From Ignelater luminosus (Eukaryota; Arthropoda; Insecta; Coleoptera; Elateridae), in NCBI GenBank assembly GCA_011009095.1, contig VTPC01000419.1, positions 6,715 to 70,714 of the forward strand: a stretch of DNA of 64,000 nucleotides, written 5' to 3'. A program made the translations under genes and the position numbers. Shown here in pieces: positions 23,878 through 35,605 of the stretch. Numbering within the stretch: the first letter of the stretch is position 1; each line of letters starts with the position of its first letter. A model generated the notes under the pieces. The model had not been told where the DNA came from. It worked only from the letters and a program-made list of their open reading frames with translations, and ran no database searches.

Positions 23878-23985
23878 GAAGTTTGTAAGTCAAGTCAAGT
23901 CAAGTCAATCGTTAAATTCCCGCCGAAGGCGGGAGGCCATTTTAAGCTCCTCGTGGAGCTTCTTCAGCCTCCAAGAAGTTTGTAA
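23878..23985 (-). mobile_element. 86-bp 5'-truncated retro-insert with 11-bp target-site duplications
   Basis: The 11-mer GAAGTTTGTAA occurs at 23878-23888 and again at 23975-23985, flanking an 86-bp insert (23889-23974). On the minus strand the insert carries stem-loops AAGCTCC-ACGA-GGAGCTT and CCCGCC-TTC-GGCGGG, then AATTTAACG and a (TTGAC)n tail of about four units. Perfect duplications, a structured 3' end and a short tandem tail are what target-primed reverse transcription leaves. So this is a severely 5'-truncated LINE, or a SINE sharing a LINE tail. The parent family is not identified. Confidence 0.6.
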
Positions 23986-24509
23986 ATTGTTTTTTGGCAG
24001 TCCCGTTTAGTTCAAACATCGGTAGTGGCTCCTTTCGTCGGTCCCAAAGTCCCATTCTGTTACTGTCACCGTTTCTCCCGAGCGGCCACTACCGGTCTCA
24101 CCTTTACAAGCGTGCACGTAGAGGTGTGGCTCTGAAAGTCAATACCTAGAGCACCCATTTTGTGAGTTCAAAATCTGTTTCTACTTTCAGGTTCAAAAGA
24201 CACCGCACGTAACATCATTACCCCTTTCACGGGCGTTTAAAATTGGCCTTCAACCACAACCTGCACAACGCCTGCTCGGCAACATGTGGGCACCTAACAA
24301 TAGCCGGACTTCAACAACAATTTGCTTCAGTAGAACACCTGGGCTTCTCCATCCATTCAATAGATGTACTAAATTTCCAAATACGAATTCCGGCGCGCCG
24401 TCTTACAACTGCAGTTCCTTGCGCCAGAAATGCCGACGCACTACATTAACATCATGTCGACACCGCGAGCACTCATACCAACCCACCGCTGCACTCTCCA
24501 ACTCGACTT

Positions 24510-24747
24510 CACTCCACTCGAACGTCGCCTTTCCGTTGATTGCTGCCCATAACGATTACTGCTACTGCTAACACCTTGTCCCATTAGTTCTATGAACTAG
24601 ACTATTCCTATCTCGCAAATGCACTAAAGTCACAACCTTTGGCCGAAGGGGCATTAAAAACGGTCACCAACCTCCTGACGGAAAATCAACGTTGACAAAC
24701 AAAACATTGTTTTTTGGCTGAAGAAGGATAAAACCCTTAAAACAGTT
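24510..24747. repeat. Tandem unit, copy 1 (238 bp)
   Basis: Starts CACTCCACTCGAACGTCGC and ends CCCTTAAAACAGTT. It shares with copy 2 the blocks TTCCGTTGATTGCTGCCCA, TGCTACTGCTA, GGCATTAAAAACGGTCACC and AATCAACGTTGACAAAC. Confidence 0.8.
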
Positions 24748-25032
24748 CACTCCACTCTAACGTCGCTTTTCCGTTGATTGCTGCCCACATTAATTACTGC
24801 TACTGCTACCACCTTGTCCCATTTACTCCCATCAATTAGCCTATTTGTCAATTTTTTCAGTTTCTCGTTTGAATAATAAAATTTTTCATCAAAACCTTGC
24901 AAATGCACTAAAGCCACAAGCTTCGGCCGAAGGGACATTAAAAACGGTCACCAACCTCCTGACGAAAAATCAACGTTGACAAACAAAACACTGTTGTTTT
25001 GGCTAAAGAAGGATAAAACCCTTAAAACAGTT
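24748..25032. repeat. Tandem unit, copy 2 (285 bp)
   Basis: Begins immediately after copy 1 (AACAGTT|CACTCCACT) and ends at the same AACAGTT. It is longer because of extra DNA, about 50 bp, between the CCATTTACTCCC and CTTGCAAATGC blocks. Confidence 0.8.
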
Positions 25033-25489
25033 TCTGGGATGTAATAGGGATTTTCTTTGCTTGCTTGATTGTTTTTAATTCTTTTGTTATTGTTGAGATT
25101 TCTTCTCCTTCTTTTTTAATCTTTAATATAGACTCTCTTTCTATTGTTCTTCTGTTGTGTTAATCTATTTCATTTTATTTTTATTTGATTTTTTTATTTA
25201 TTTGTTTAATTTTTTATGGCTCGCTGATTTAAAAAGAAATTTTGTTTTAAAAACGGAGGTTTATGAAAGAAAGAAAGAGATAGAATATGCAACACTAAAG
25301 AATATTTGCAATTCTTGAGAAGAAATTTAGCTGGTAAGGCGATTGGGCTCAAGTGGTTGCATGCTAAACAGTGGACAGTGAACTTAATAGCTTTATGGAG
25401 TACCAAGACGGTTTTATTTAGTTGCTGTGCGTGAGTGCGCTGCGGCTCCACACTCCCACAGGAGTAAGATCATTTGAGGACGTTTATGG

Positions 25490-26420
25490 CGATGACATCC
25501 AGCCACGCTATACTCTTCCAACGCAGTGATAAGAGTATTTCAGTGAGGACTCTTTGATAAAATTCTATATGGTGACTATTCCGAATGTGAAATGCCAGGG
25601 CACGTTGAATGTAATCCGCAGGGTTTTGCTCTGGATAATCTGCAACTTTCTCAGATGTGTAGTCGTTGCGTACATCCACACCGTAGTTGCATATGCCATA
25701 GTCGCCATCGGAACTGTAACGATGTCTGGTAATCCAGACCGCCAATTGACTTCAAACCGTCAGATTTGAAACCACGCATCAAACTCCTTGATGATCATCT
25801 ACAGATGTCACACTACTAGTGGAAGTGCCACAGAGCTGGTCAACAGGATTGTGTCGTCCAAGTGTGAGGTCTCCAGAGTAGATCTTTGACTGTACAATCT
25901 GGAAGCATTTACCTTTAAACAAAAAGTTTCCTGAAGATAAGACGCAATCTACTGAATAAGCACACAGGAAATGGTCGCATTCAGCATCGTGTAAAGAAGA
26001 CCATCTTGCTAGATTTAGTCGAAAGCTTTTTACATGTCTAGGAAAACCACACCGGACGACTGTAGCTTGTTGAAATTGTCCACAACATGGTTCACGATGC
26101 GCAGAATCTGATGAACTAAAGCCGAACTGTTGCTGACGCCGTCCGGATCCATAGCTTCCTTGATTTTGGCAACCTTAATAGAATCTTGAACCTTTTCAGT
26201 AGAAGCGGCTTGCAGTGCCTGCGATTCGTGTCATCCTGAACTCTAAGCGCAGCCCTCACGCTTTTTTTTTGAGTCTGTCGATGTGATTCGCAATTGTATT
26301 AATGAAACTGGGTGAGCACTGTAGTTCTAAGTTGTTCATGAAGGTCTCTACTTTCTCGGTATCGTCGCCAGTGTGTCCCACCGGAGAACTGGCTGTTTGG
26401 GGATCTGAGGCGGCTACTTA
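25490..26420 (-). pseudogene. Jockey/R1-type LINE reverse transcriptase remnant
   Basis: On the minus strand: an N-terminal linker (VETFMNNLELQCSPSF), then KIKEAMDPDGVSN (normally K-x-x-APGPDG-I), and SSGVVFLDM, a stop, KAFD (RT motif A with the first catalytic Asp). Next come DGLLYTMLNATI and IASYLQETFCLKVNAS. LDDTILLTSS follows in place of FADDTA (motif C, both Asp kept). Last is a C-terminal part, ATTVWMYATTTHLRKLQIIQ with SKTLRI and VPWHF, typical of jockey (YGCxLWGxAAxxxIxxLQxxQxKxLRxxxxAPW). Motif B (GVPQGS) is deleted. Many stops and shifts; dead. Confidence 0.7.
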
Positions 26421-29400
26421 TTGCTTCTTCTTAGAGTTGACAGTCAGGCATTGCTAAAAGACATACGAGCCATTGAAATCAAGCCGAGTTTGTGCTGCTT
26501 ATCTGAATGATCTGACTGCGCACAACAAGGTTTACTCTTGAATGAGCTCCATCGTACAAAAATAATTATAATTCTAAATATTTACAAAACTAAATTTTTG
26601 CTTTGAGAAGTCAAGTCTAAAAGTCAGGTTTGAGTTTTTTAAGTCGGTCTAACTTTTGAGGTTAAGTGAATCCTTTGTTCCTTTATAAACTGTTATTTCT
26701 TCTAAAAACATTTTGATGTTAATGATTTGTTTAGTCATTAATTGTAGTGACTTCAGAATAGCAAAACGTGTAAGACATAGAAATTCTTGATTAATTAAAA
26801 GACCTGGAAAAAACTGATATCTAAGTAGGGTTCTTAGCTTGCCTAGTCTTTAAAATTTGGCACAGTTTCGAACTGGAACAGAGCAAACATTATTTCAGGA
26901 TCAGTAAACTTTAAGAACCTTTTGGTTTTACTAAATTGTTTTCAAATTTATTCTGAATGGTTACTGTTATTTGACTGAGAAGGTCCCAAGACATTTTAAA
27001 TACAGAAATGATACCTGGGCAGGTTTGATAGTACTCTAGACAAGACAGGATTAATGACATACTTTTACTAGACAGAATGGGAGAATCCAGAGTTTTAAAA
27101 TTCGAATACTGCTATACCAAACAGATGGTAAAGATTTATAGTTTATCTTTGAAACAAATTAAATACAAGTTTATCAGGTGAAACTCAACAAATCGTATAG
27201 TGTACATACTATGCTTTGCATATTTAGAAATATTTGTGGTTTTTGTTAATTTGCAGAGTATGGATATTTACATTTTTCCAGTATTCTGTTTTTTTCTTTA
27301 ATAATAGATAAAATTGTTCAAATTGGGCTTTTTAACTGCGTGTTTTTCTGTAAACAAACCATTTTTTTAAATTCCTGCTTGCGGCTAACAGTTAGGAACT
27401 GATACCTTTTGTATTTCTTTTTCTCTATCCGATACAAAAGTTCCAACCTTTTCCAGTAAAAAAGGTAAATTTTAATTTAATTTCGTTTTAACAACAGTAT
27501 ATAAGTTTACCTTTTGTGTTTCAGAATAATTTGCAAATTTTTAATATTTACATGAAAAATTACAAAAAATGTTTAGAACAAACCATTTAAGTGAAAATAT
27601 TTTTGGTATAAAATTTGAAATAGATATTAGGATTAACCAACAAAAGATAACAATGACGAGATCATAGTTAAAGTGTTACGTTACCTAGAGTAACCTTATT
27701 TAATACTAGATTAATTCTATTCTATTGTCTATTCACTTATACTACAATATAAATCCAAACCGGAAGAAATATAAAATTCACACAAATTGTTATAAAAGAA
27801 AAATTTAGGACAAACCCACACCAAGACCACATTTTTCCAGTATTGATCATGTTATCTTGATGTTGGATGCTGTGGAATTAAAAAAATTCCGCTGCATGTT
27901 TATCGAATTCATTCACTGACATCAAAACACAATTCCAAAAAAAATCCTGCTAATTATAATAATACTAATAAAGATCTATTAGATGAGTGAGAGTAAAAGT
28001 GCAAATGACATATATGACCATTAAAAATATAATTAACTACAACATGATTATAATTACATGAGGTTGATGAAGACAGAGTTGACTAGGAGAAATTTAATTT
28101 AAGTTAATAACAGGGTTACTGTTAGGAGTCATTTCAATGTCATGAAATAGTAATTATAGCGTCTAATAGTAAGTCTCTAATACATAATTTTTAAAGACAT
28201 TACATAAAAGTGCAAAAAACAAATCTTTATACTCCTATTAAATTTTAAGTTTCTGTCTTCTTAGCTTTAGATCATTAGCGAAACTGCGTTCTACTTGATA
28301 ACCACATTAATATTCAGAACAAAACCTTCAAATCATTGTAGATATCATTAACAAAGCTTCCCCTTTAACCTCACTTTAGAGTTGATGCAGAGAGATTTAT
28401 CAGATAAAACAAGCGTATAAAGCGCTACAACGAAATACTCCATTTGGGATAAACAATTGCAGGCCTCATTTCATAGAAATTAGCTGTTATTATACAAAAT
28501 TAATTATTTAACCCACATGCTAAATATAACCTTCTAAATGCACACGTTCTGAGAGAAAACTAATATTTTTGTATTAAGTAACTCAATAGTTTTACTTTTT
28601 TCTTGCTTATCGTCAATACTTAAAAGTTGGTTTTTAACAAAATGCTTTCAAATTAAGACAACTTACTTTAGGGCAGGGAATTCAAAAAGTTTTGTGGATT
28701 GGACACAAACTAGCAAAATATCTCCTGGTGTAACAGTTTGATTGAAAAGTATTACATCTTGATACATATTAGTACACTTCCTGTTTTTGTTGCTTCGAAA
28801 TAAGATTTTTAGAAAAACTAATTGCACTTAAATTAAAGCTAAATGAAAAAATTTAATAAATAGTCTAACTATTTCGATGTATTTGACATTATCTTGCTGG
28901 GATCTTAGAAATAAATATTTTGTATCGCCTTCTCATAGGCGTACTAGAGTTTAAATCTGTTTTTTATCGTTTCTCATATTTAAATTCTAAACTTAAATTA
29001 AAATCAACATGTACCTACATGGTGAAATAGGGCTTTGCAAATACTTTTAAAAAGTTCATGAAGAATCAATATTCTTAGGTTATAATAGCATACACAATGG
29101 TAGTAAATGAAAGGCACTGTTAATGTAACAAATGGAAAAAATAAATTTCAGATAATAGCCGTAGCATCACGTATCATCACAATAAAGATTCCTAATTCTG
29201 ATTCTTGTTTCTCTCATAGTTTTCTAGAAAAACTTGGTTGCAGGTGTGTTTTCTAAAAATTAACCTTTACTCAAAAAACTCAATTCTACGAGAAAACCAC
29301 ATAGGGAGTGTTTTTGCTCAGTTGAGTGCAGACTGCAAAATTGATAAAATCAACCATTCAATGTTATTTCCGTAACAGAACGGCATCACTCCAGGAAAAA

Positions 29401-31509
29401 GGTGGCCGGAAATTGGCACAGAAACGACAATGCAGAACTCAAACATAACAAATTTCTAGCAGCTTCAAATAATTCTTCCCAATTTTTTTGCTAGTGAAGA
29501 GTCGACACTGAGTTCTGAATATTGGGGTCGTTGTTCAATATAAATTCCCACTTCCCGAAGGTATCAGAGATTTTGGGAGCTGTAAGTTTCCTCTTTGTCG
29601 ATAAGTTATTAGAACTTGAACTGCAGACGAGTTTTGCTATCCGACACGTGTCATGGAAGATTCTGAGACTATAGATGGTTCACTCAGGAGTTGTTACTTC
29701 TTCCCAGCTAGCAGCGGCAGCAACAAAAAGCGATAGCGACCGACGACGGAAAAAAGAACACGATCCCCATGGAAACACACAAAGGTCTCTGAGAAGCAAC
29801 ATCAGTATCACCCGCAGGCTTGATATTATCATGCTGATTGAGAACCGGAGATGGTAAATTTGATTCAATAATAGAAAATGACAGAATGTGGATTTAGATG
29901 GGCAAAGTTAATCATTATCTGTGCGTGTCTGAATTGATGTTGGAGATACGTGAAATTAGTTGGATTATCGATAAGCTAAGAGTCAAAAATATGCTCCAGA
30001 TCAGAGGGGAGATTTTTAGAGTTCTGTAGAAAGATGGTGAAGCGTTATGTCATTTTGCTTTGATTTATTGTCTCTTGTTTCCGGAAAATTTTGGTCTTAC
30101 AGTCGATCTTGTTTTTTTTCTTAGATTGTAGTGCGGAGGCGATTGAGAAACAGGTAAATCTGAAATCAATGACAGCTCGGATGAAAGTTTTATATGTATA
30201 TGTGGACGGACTACATTCATACAGTGTCGTAACTCCTCCAATCGGTTTATGGTAGATGAAGAAATGATCCCAGGCATTCGATTGAAGTGGAAACTCGAAA
30301 GAGGAAATCCAGAGATTCTGCATAATATTTTTTTTCTGAGTTATAAAACATGAAAGCAAGCTATGGCTTGGTCTCGATGGCAACTCAAGAGATTAACTAA
30401 TAGATAATGGTTTACCCTTTGCACAGAATCTATAATAGAAGGAAGAAATTTGGCAAATTTAGAATTTCTGAGTATTTGAGATGTCTTCAGTGACTATAAA
30501 AGATGCATCCTGTTTTGAGGCTAAACGTCTGCATTCGTGATAAAGGTAGGCGGACGAAATATTACACTTCTTTAGTCAAATGACCAGGAAACGTCCCTAT
30601 AAAGCTTCACTCCATAATATTCAAAAACAACGATGTTAAACATTTTCAAATTTGATAGTTTAAAAAACAGATTTGCCGTGGCAAACAATGGAGTTTTTAG
30701 TAGTAAATTGCTTTCAAAACAAATGAATATGTTGATAGTTACTTTTCTAGGAGAAAATGTACCTTCGTTTGCTAGGGCAAATGAATAGCTTTAAATTCTC
30801 CTGATTGCCAAATCTTTAGGTTACTGTACAATGGAATGCCTTCCAAAAATCGCTTACGATGCGCGGAGAGCCTTTTGGAAATTTGTGCAGATTCCGTGAC
30901 CAAATTAGAGAAGTGTAACCAGAAATGTCCTGAAATGTGATTAGAAGATTTACTTTTTAGTTCAAAACTAGACCAGGGTATGTTACAAATGGCGGTACAA
31001 TCCAAGATATTTACAGATAAAAGTTAATACGCTCATTAAATCTACTTTTGAAAAAACATTCTTTTGTTGTTTATTTTTAGTATTCAACTGTTCAATTGTT
31101 TTTGTCAATAAATGATTTTCCTTTTAACCACTTGTTTTTTACTTTTATGACTATAAATGCAAACATGTGCTGCTTGCCAGAAGCTATTAACTGTTAAGCA
31201 GGATGCATTTTTTAAAGAGCTTGCCTGTCGCACAAAAAAGCTGAGGTGATTCTGGACGGAGCTAAATAAAATAGAAACACAGTCTACAAAGGACGAATGA
31301 GAAGCTTAAGGTGAATTCCTAGTAAAATAGTCTTTGTGCACCCTGAATAAAATCTGATTTTATATTGGTCTTTATATTAGCCCTTTGGCTCTATTTATAG
31401 TTACAAAAATTCAGTTCTTTAGGAGGCTGAGAATTTTGGCAAGACTGTTCGTTAAAAAGAGCATCTAGCAGAGAAACAGGAATATCTGTATCAAAATCAC
31501 TGAATTTGT
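26421..31509. other. AT-rich intergenic DNA, no gene seen
   Basis: Five kilobases without recognisable coding or transposon motifs. A GC-richer patch at about 29640-29860 is open on both strands for about 60 codons (A/R-rich on plus), but neither frame resembles a known protein. Confidence 0.4.
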
Positions 31510-32110
31510 TATGTTGTGGTTGGTATGGATAGCTTTCAACCTTGCTTGAGACCCACCTAGTAGTATAAGTGACTTTGGTGTTTGATATTTTTCCTTGGGA
31601 AACTTTAGGTAGACTTTAATTATGATTTGCCAGGTGGTCTGGCCCCTAGTTAGGATGCTTCACTTTAAATTTCTGGGTTTAGAGTAACAACCATGCTTTT
31701 CAGTGGGAATGACTTCAGGAATGTCTCGCAAAAGCATGCGTGGTGATTCAAGGTCGTTTCACCTACATGCATGAATTGAATGATATTTCTGAACTCCTCA
31801 GTCGATGTAGGCCGGATGCCTTCATTTTAGTTCTTTGCCTTGATAAAATTTGATTGAAGATAATAATGGGAGGAATTCGGACTTTCTTCACAGCCTTGAC
31901 GGGTTGGAGCTCTTCAAGTAGCATGAGGCACTTATTTGTAGGATAATGGCTGCGAAAGGTAGTAGGCTTGTGAACTTCTTCTAGTCTCTTTTGTACTTAG
32001 ATCATGCTATATAGCTGATGGGGGTGACGTCGCTTGTTGATTCCACAGCTTCGTTATGAAATAGGACCATCAAGATGTCAATGGCCTCGGTATTTGTCAC
32101 CATGAGCTAA
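31510..32110 (-). pseudogene. Possible jockey-type ORF1 (gag-like) remnant
   Basis: The minus strand reads VTNTEAIDILMVLFHNEAVE near 32020-32100. Then KVRIPPIIIFNQILSRQRTK (about 31840-31890), which resembles the PPIxIxNxxFN...R block that opens the RNA-binding region of jockey ORF1 proteins. About 150 bases on, VYLKFPKEKYQ and ILLGGSQARLKA (about 31540-31625) resemble the PRE_C2HC core (VYLVxFPK...). No zinc knuckle is found, and stops interrupt the frame. The assignment rests on short motifs and is tentative. Confidence 0.35.
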
Positions 32111-32334
32111 ATTAAGCTTCTAATCCCTTCAAACCGGACCTTTTTCACAAATAACTACTGTTGTCAGCCATTTCTTTGTATTAGTCATATTAACTAAGGT
32201 AAAGAAGATCACTTTTCGAAAAACAAATTTCAAAAACGCCATTTTGTCTGGGGCTTATATGTTCCAGCTTGACTTTTTAGCTCGGACAAATCTAACCCAT
32301 TAGCTCTGAATATCAATTTTTATTTCACAAAGGA

Positions 32335-33889
32335 TTAATACAAAACACGATAAATACATATAAAATGATAGTAAATGGTATGGTGTGAAGCAACCTTTTC
32401 ACAGTGGCAGGTCGGTACATGCCAGGCACACCGTATAGGTCCGTATTTTCTTTCTGAACTGAGAAGAACATCCGAAACATCTTCTGCGTGTATTTTCTTG
32501 GCTGGGCAAAGAATCCCCGTCCTTGATTTTTTGATTTTTGGAGGTCGTCCCAGTGATGTAGCTGACCTTCTTTTCACAGCTGCTTTGCTTCTTCCTAATG
32601 AAACTAATCCTTTTGCAACTCGTATTAGAAATGGCAAGAATGGCGTTTTTGTCGTGTGCAAATCGTTATGAAGAACATGAGCATTTGCTATGGTTACTAA
32701 AAGTTTATAAAAAACCTTCTTCTCCCCACTTGGCAGATTTTCGATCAAAGCCATATAACCCAACAATTTGATCTGTGAAGTTTGATCTACTTATATTAGC
32801 ATTATACAACTGAAACATTGCAGAGCAAGGCACACCCTTTCTTGTTCCATCTTTCATGATACGTTTTAACTCAGTTATGGTATCTGAGAAGCAGTTGCTT
32901 GTTGCCAACGCATCTTTTGTATCCTGCCATCTGCAAACTATTGTACCTTCGTTGTTTACTCGAAACTGTGAATCTGTACAATTGAGCTTTTTGAAAATTT
33001 TGATACACTTCTCCTGCTCTAATTCCTCTAATTCGTTCAGCAACATGACAGAAGCGAGAAACCTGTCAAAATATAGTGCAACTGCCTTTTCTCTAATAGA
33101 ACTTGCCAAATTCTTTACTATTCTCTCTCCCAGGTTCCAGTTGCTTCAGTATCTTTGCCTGCATATATTTTTAAATCATAGACGTACCCAGTAGAGGAGT
33201 CACTCTGAATCCATATCTTTGTCCTTCGTTTGATGGGTTTCATAGGTAAATATGGTTTCATTGAATTTTGCCATTGACTCTTCAATGCTCTGGAACGCTG
33301 CTTTAGAACGAAACTTTTGAAACGTACCTTTTAGACAATTCAAAACTTCTTCAATGTAAAACTGCTTGTTACATCTTGTTACAAGACTTTTGGAAAAAAG
33401 TTTAAAACATAAGTCCAGCTCGTTCAGTTCAAGAGGAAGGCTACATTCCCCTGATCCTTGTTGTGGTACAACAAATCTGGGAATAAATGCTCCATATTGT
33501 TATTGAACCATATTGTATTATTCACAACTTGCTCATCTTCTTCACTTTCATTTAATTCACTAACATCCGTACTTGCATTACTCTTGCCTGAATATGAACT
33601 AGTCTCATTATTATCCTCTAGATCGTTTGTATTCGAATTCATGTTAGGCACATCTGAATCTTCACCACGTTGGCCGCTATGCTCTAAGTACATCACTCTC
33701 TGTTGGGTAGTAATCTTCGTCGGATGACCCATTGTTATGGTATGGATCTTCCGGTTCCTCCTTATCGTTCTCAGACATTGCTTTCATTTCATCATTAAGT
33801 TGTTTTTGCGTTAGATACCGGCGACTCACCTGCAACATGTATGTCTGTTGAAAACCCAAAGTAACAGCTCGCATACACTTCCCGGCCAT
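32335..33889 (-). pseudogene. piggyBac-like transposase, frameshifted
   Basis: The parts follow one another on the minus strand. First an acidic N terminus (NGSSDEDYYPTESD, then ESEEDEQ; 33540-33760). Then IEESMAKF (about 33255), where the family has DESM, so the first catalytic Asp is Glu. Next YLPMKPIKRRTKIWIQSD, SSTGYVYDLKIYAGKDTEAT (33130-33250) and YFDRFLASVML, with the second Asp (33042-33074). Then IMKDGTRKGVPCSAMFQLYN, NFTDQIVGLYGFDRKSAKW with the third Asp, and FYKLLVTIANAHVLHND (32650-32710). The C terminus has a short Cys/His-rich stretch. The N-terminal transposase domain between about 33424 and 33330 is reduced, and at least four shifts break the gene. It is a different piggyBac lineage from the one at 16.2-18.6 kb. 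Confidence 0.85.
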
Positions 33890-35243
33890 TTGATGTTATC
33901 AGAACCTGTTTTGTTTTAAACAAGTAACACCTACTTTTTCTGCATAACTGGAAATCGGCAATCTATCGAAGATACCATGTCGAAGATCCCGCCTTGCATT
34001 CTATCTTAAACAATAATTTATTTCGTTATATAATTAACTTCGTAAAGTGACTATGCATATGGCTTCGCAAATTACATAGCGTTAACCTATAAACGGATGC
34101 GCGCTTCCCACTCTCCACACTCTAGCCTGAAAACGGTTAATCATACAAAACAAATGCATAGAACCAAAGTTGTAGAGAATTGTATGCTCTACAACTTTTG
34201 TAATAACCTCCAATGACATGGGGGGTATGGAAAGCGAGATATTTGCATACAACCAATTTTCGTGACCTTTAAATTCTTTAGAACGTCGAGACAAAGGTCT
34301 ATGTAAATTTTCAGCTTTGTGTCTTTCATTCCGAGGTTTAATCCTCATTTTACTGGATTATAAAGTTCTCTACCGATACCTCCACACAAAACTACTTGTT
34401 AATCTCAAGCTACTAAATAGTAATTTTAATGAAGTAAAGTTCATTTTAAAAACTTTTTAATTAAAAGGTTTTGTTATTTTTGTTTTTTTGTTTTGTATAG
34501 TAGAAGTAATATAAACAATAGCCAGATATTTTAAATATTTTTACGTTACAGTGAAATTACTACCCTTAGAACAACAAGATAGTTGAAATGAAATACAAAA
34601 ACAAAAACATCATTTTTTATTGTTTTGCCATTGAAAGACGGTATTTGTTAAGATACGCAAGATCTTTAATTTACTTTTTACAGATCCAAGTTACATCTAA
34701 CTAGAAGTAATTAATATAATAATAAATAATTTGATAATTAAAGTATAATTTAAAACTCTTTTCTACACTAATCTGGATACTGAAACGGAAGTAAATTCCA
34801 ATTGCTCACAGTTGAGGTAGTAATGTGTATATTTTGCAGGAAGTTTCTGACGTTATTTAGGGCAATTGTAAATCGTCTAAAACGTAAATTTAAAAAACAG
34901 GAAACCAGGAACGTATAAACCAGACAGGTTTTTTGTTCAACAGTCTACGAAGGAAATAAACTTATGAATTTATGTGTTTACCACTGAATCAGGTGTGTTC
35001 TGAAAAATATATTGAAATTTTAATTATAAGATTTGAATATGATGTCATTATTATAAACGAAGCAGATTTGTTCAAGTGGTGATTAATATTGTTTTACTGT
35101 TTCTAAAAAGTAACTAATTATTATCTTTTGGTTTTTATAAACCAAGGTATATAAATAATATTTGTCAACTAATCCCATTCTTCTGTAAGACCTGTAAATA
35201 TTAAGTTCCACACAGTTCTAACACTAACTTTTTTTAATTAACG
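33890..35243. other. Intergenic DNA between the piggyBac remnant and Osiris gene B
   Basis: No gene is seen. 34082-34348 is open on the minus strand and contains a strong hairpin, so it may be part of a repeat element. Confidence 0.4.
34166..34198. repeat. 12-bp perfect hairpin
   Basis: AAAGTTGTAGAG (34166-34177) and its exact reverse complement CTCTACAACTTT (34187-34198) enclose a 9-base loop. The sequence around it looks like a dispersed repeat, but no coding motif identifies it. Confidence 0.6.
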
Positions 35244-35605
35244 TTAACTAGCTTTATGTCCTATTAACAATTGAGTTTTCGGAGCAGGTTCACTCCTACT
35301 AATTAAGGAAGCGTTTTCTACATAATCTGAGAATCTTCCATCCCCATACATGTAGGGATCCCAATCTATCGACGGTGCTTGATAGCTCATTAGCTCGGCA
35401 GGATGAACAACTGTCGGTTTGGAATTCACAATGCTTTTTAATCCACTAATTCCAGATAACATTAACGAGATAACGGCAGCCAATATTGCTTTCTTTGCTG
35501 TAAGTGCAATTACCATCAAAGCAATTGCTGATAAGGCGGCAAGTTTAAGCTTCAAAGCCACTAAAAAGGGAATTAACATTTGCGTTTGGTTCTTCTTTTC
35601 TCGAC
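35244..35605 (-). CDS. Osiris gene B, exon 3 (terminal)
   Basis: The acceptor is a pyrimidine tract ending CTCTTTTTAG|GTCGAG. The first two bases complete a Gly codon. It encodes the basic REKK, the hydrophobic DUF1676 segment and the C terminus, and stops at TAA (35244-35246). Confidence 0.88.

Larger units (their letters stand above)
24010..25032 (-). repeat. GC-richer dispersed repeat with tandem monomers, family unknown
   Basis: This segment is distinctly GC-richer than its surroundings and has no convincing long frame on either strand. Its right half is two head-to-tail copies of one unit (next two entries). The orientation given is a guess: read on the minus strand, the tandem units would be at the 5' end and the GC-rich body downstream, as in LINEs with 5' promoter monomers. 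Confidence 0.4.

Noticed and set aside
23889..23974. Hairpins as a hammerhead or HDV-like ribozyme
   Set aside because: The conserved cores (CUGAUGA...GAAA, or nested pseudoknot pairing) are absent; simple LINE 3' stem-loops explain it better.
25470..25745. 91-codon minus frame starting MAVWITRHRYSSDG
   Set aside because: It is a different frame of the jockey RT remnant; the RT C-terminal motifs (ATTVWMYATT, HLRKLQIIQ) read in another frame over the same bases.
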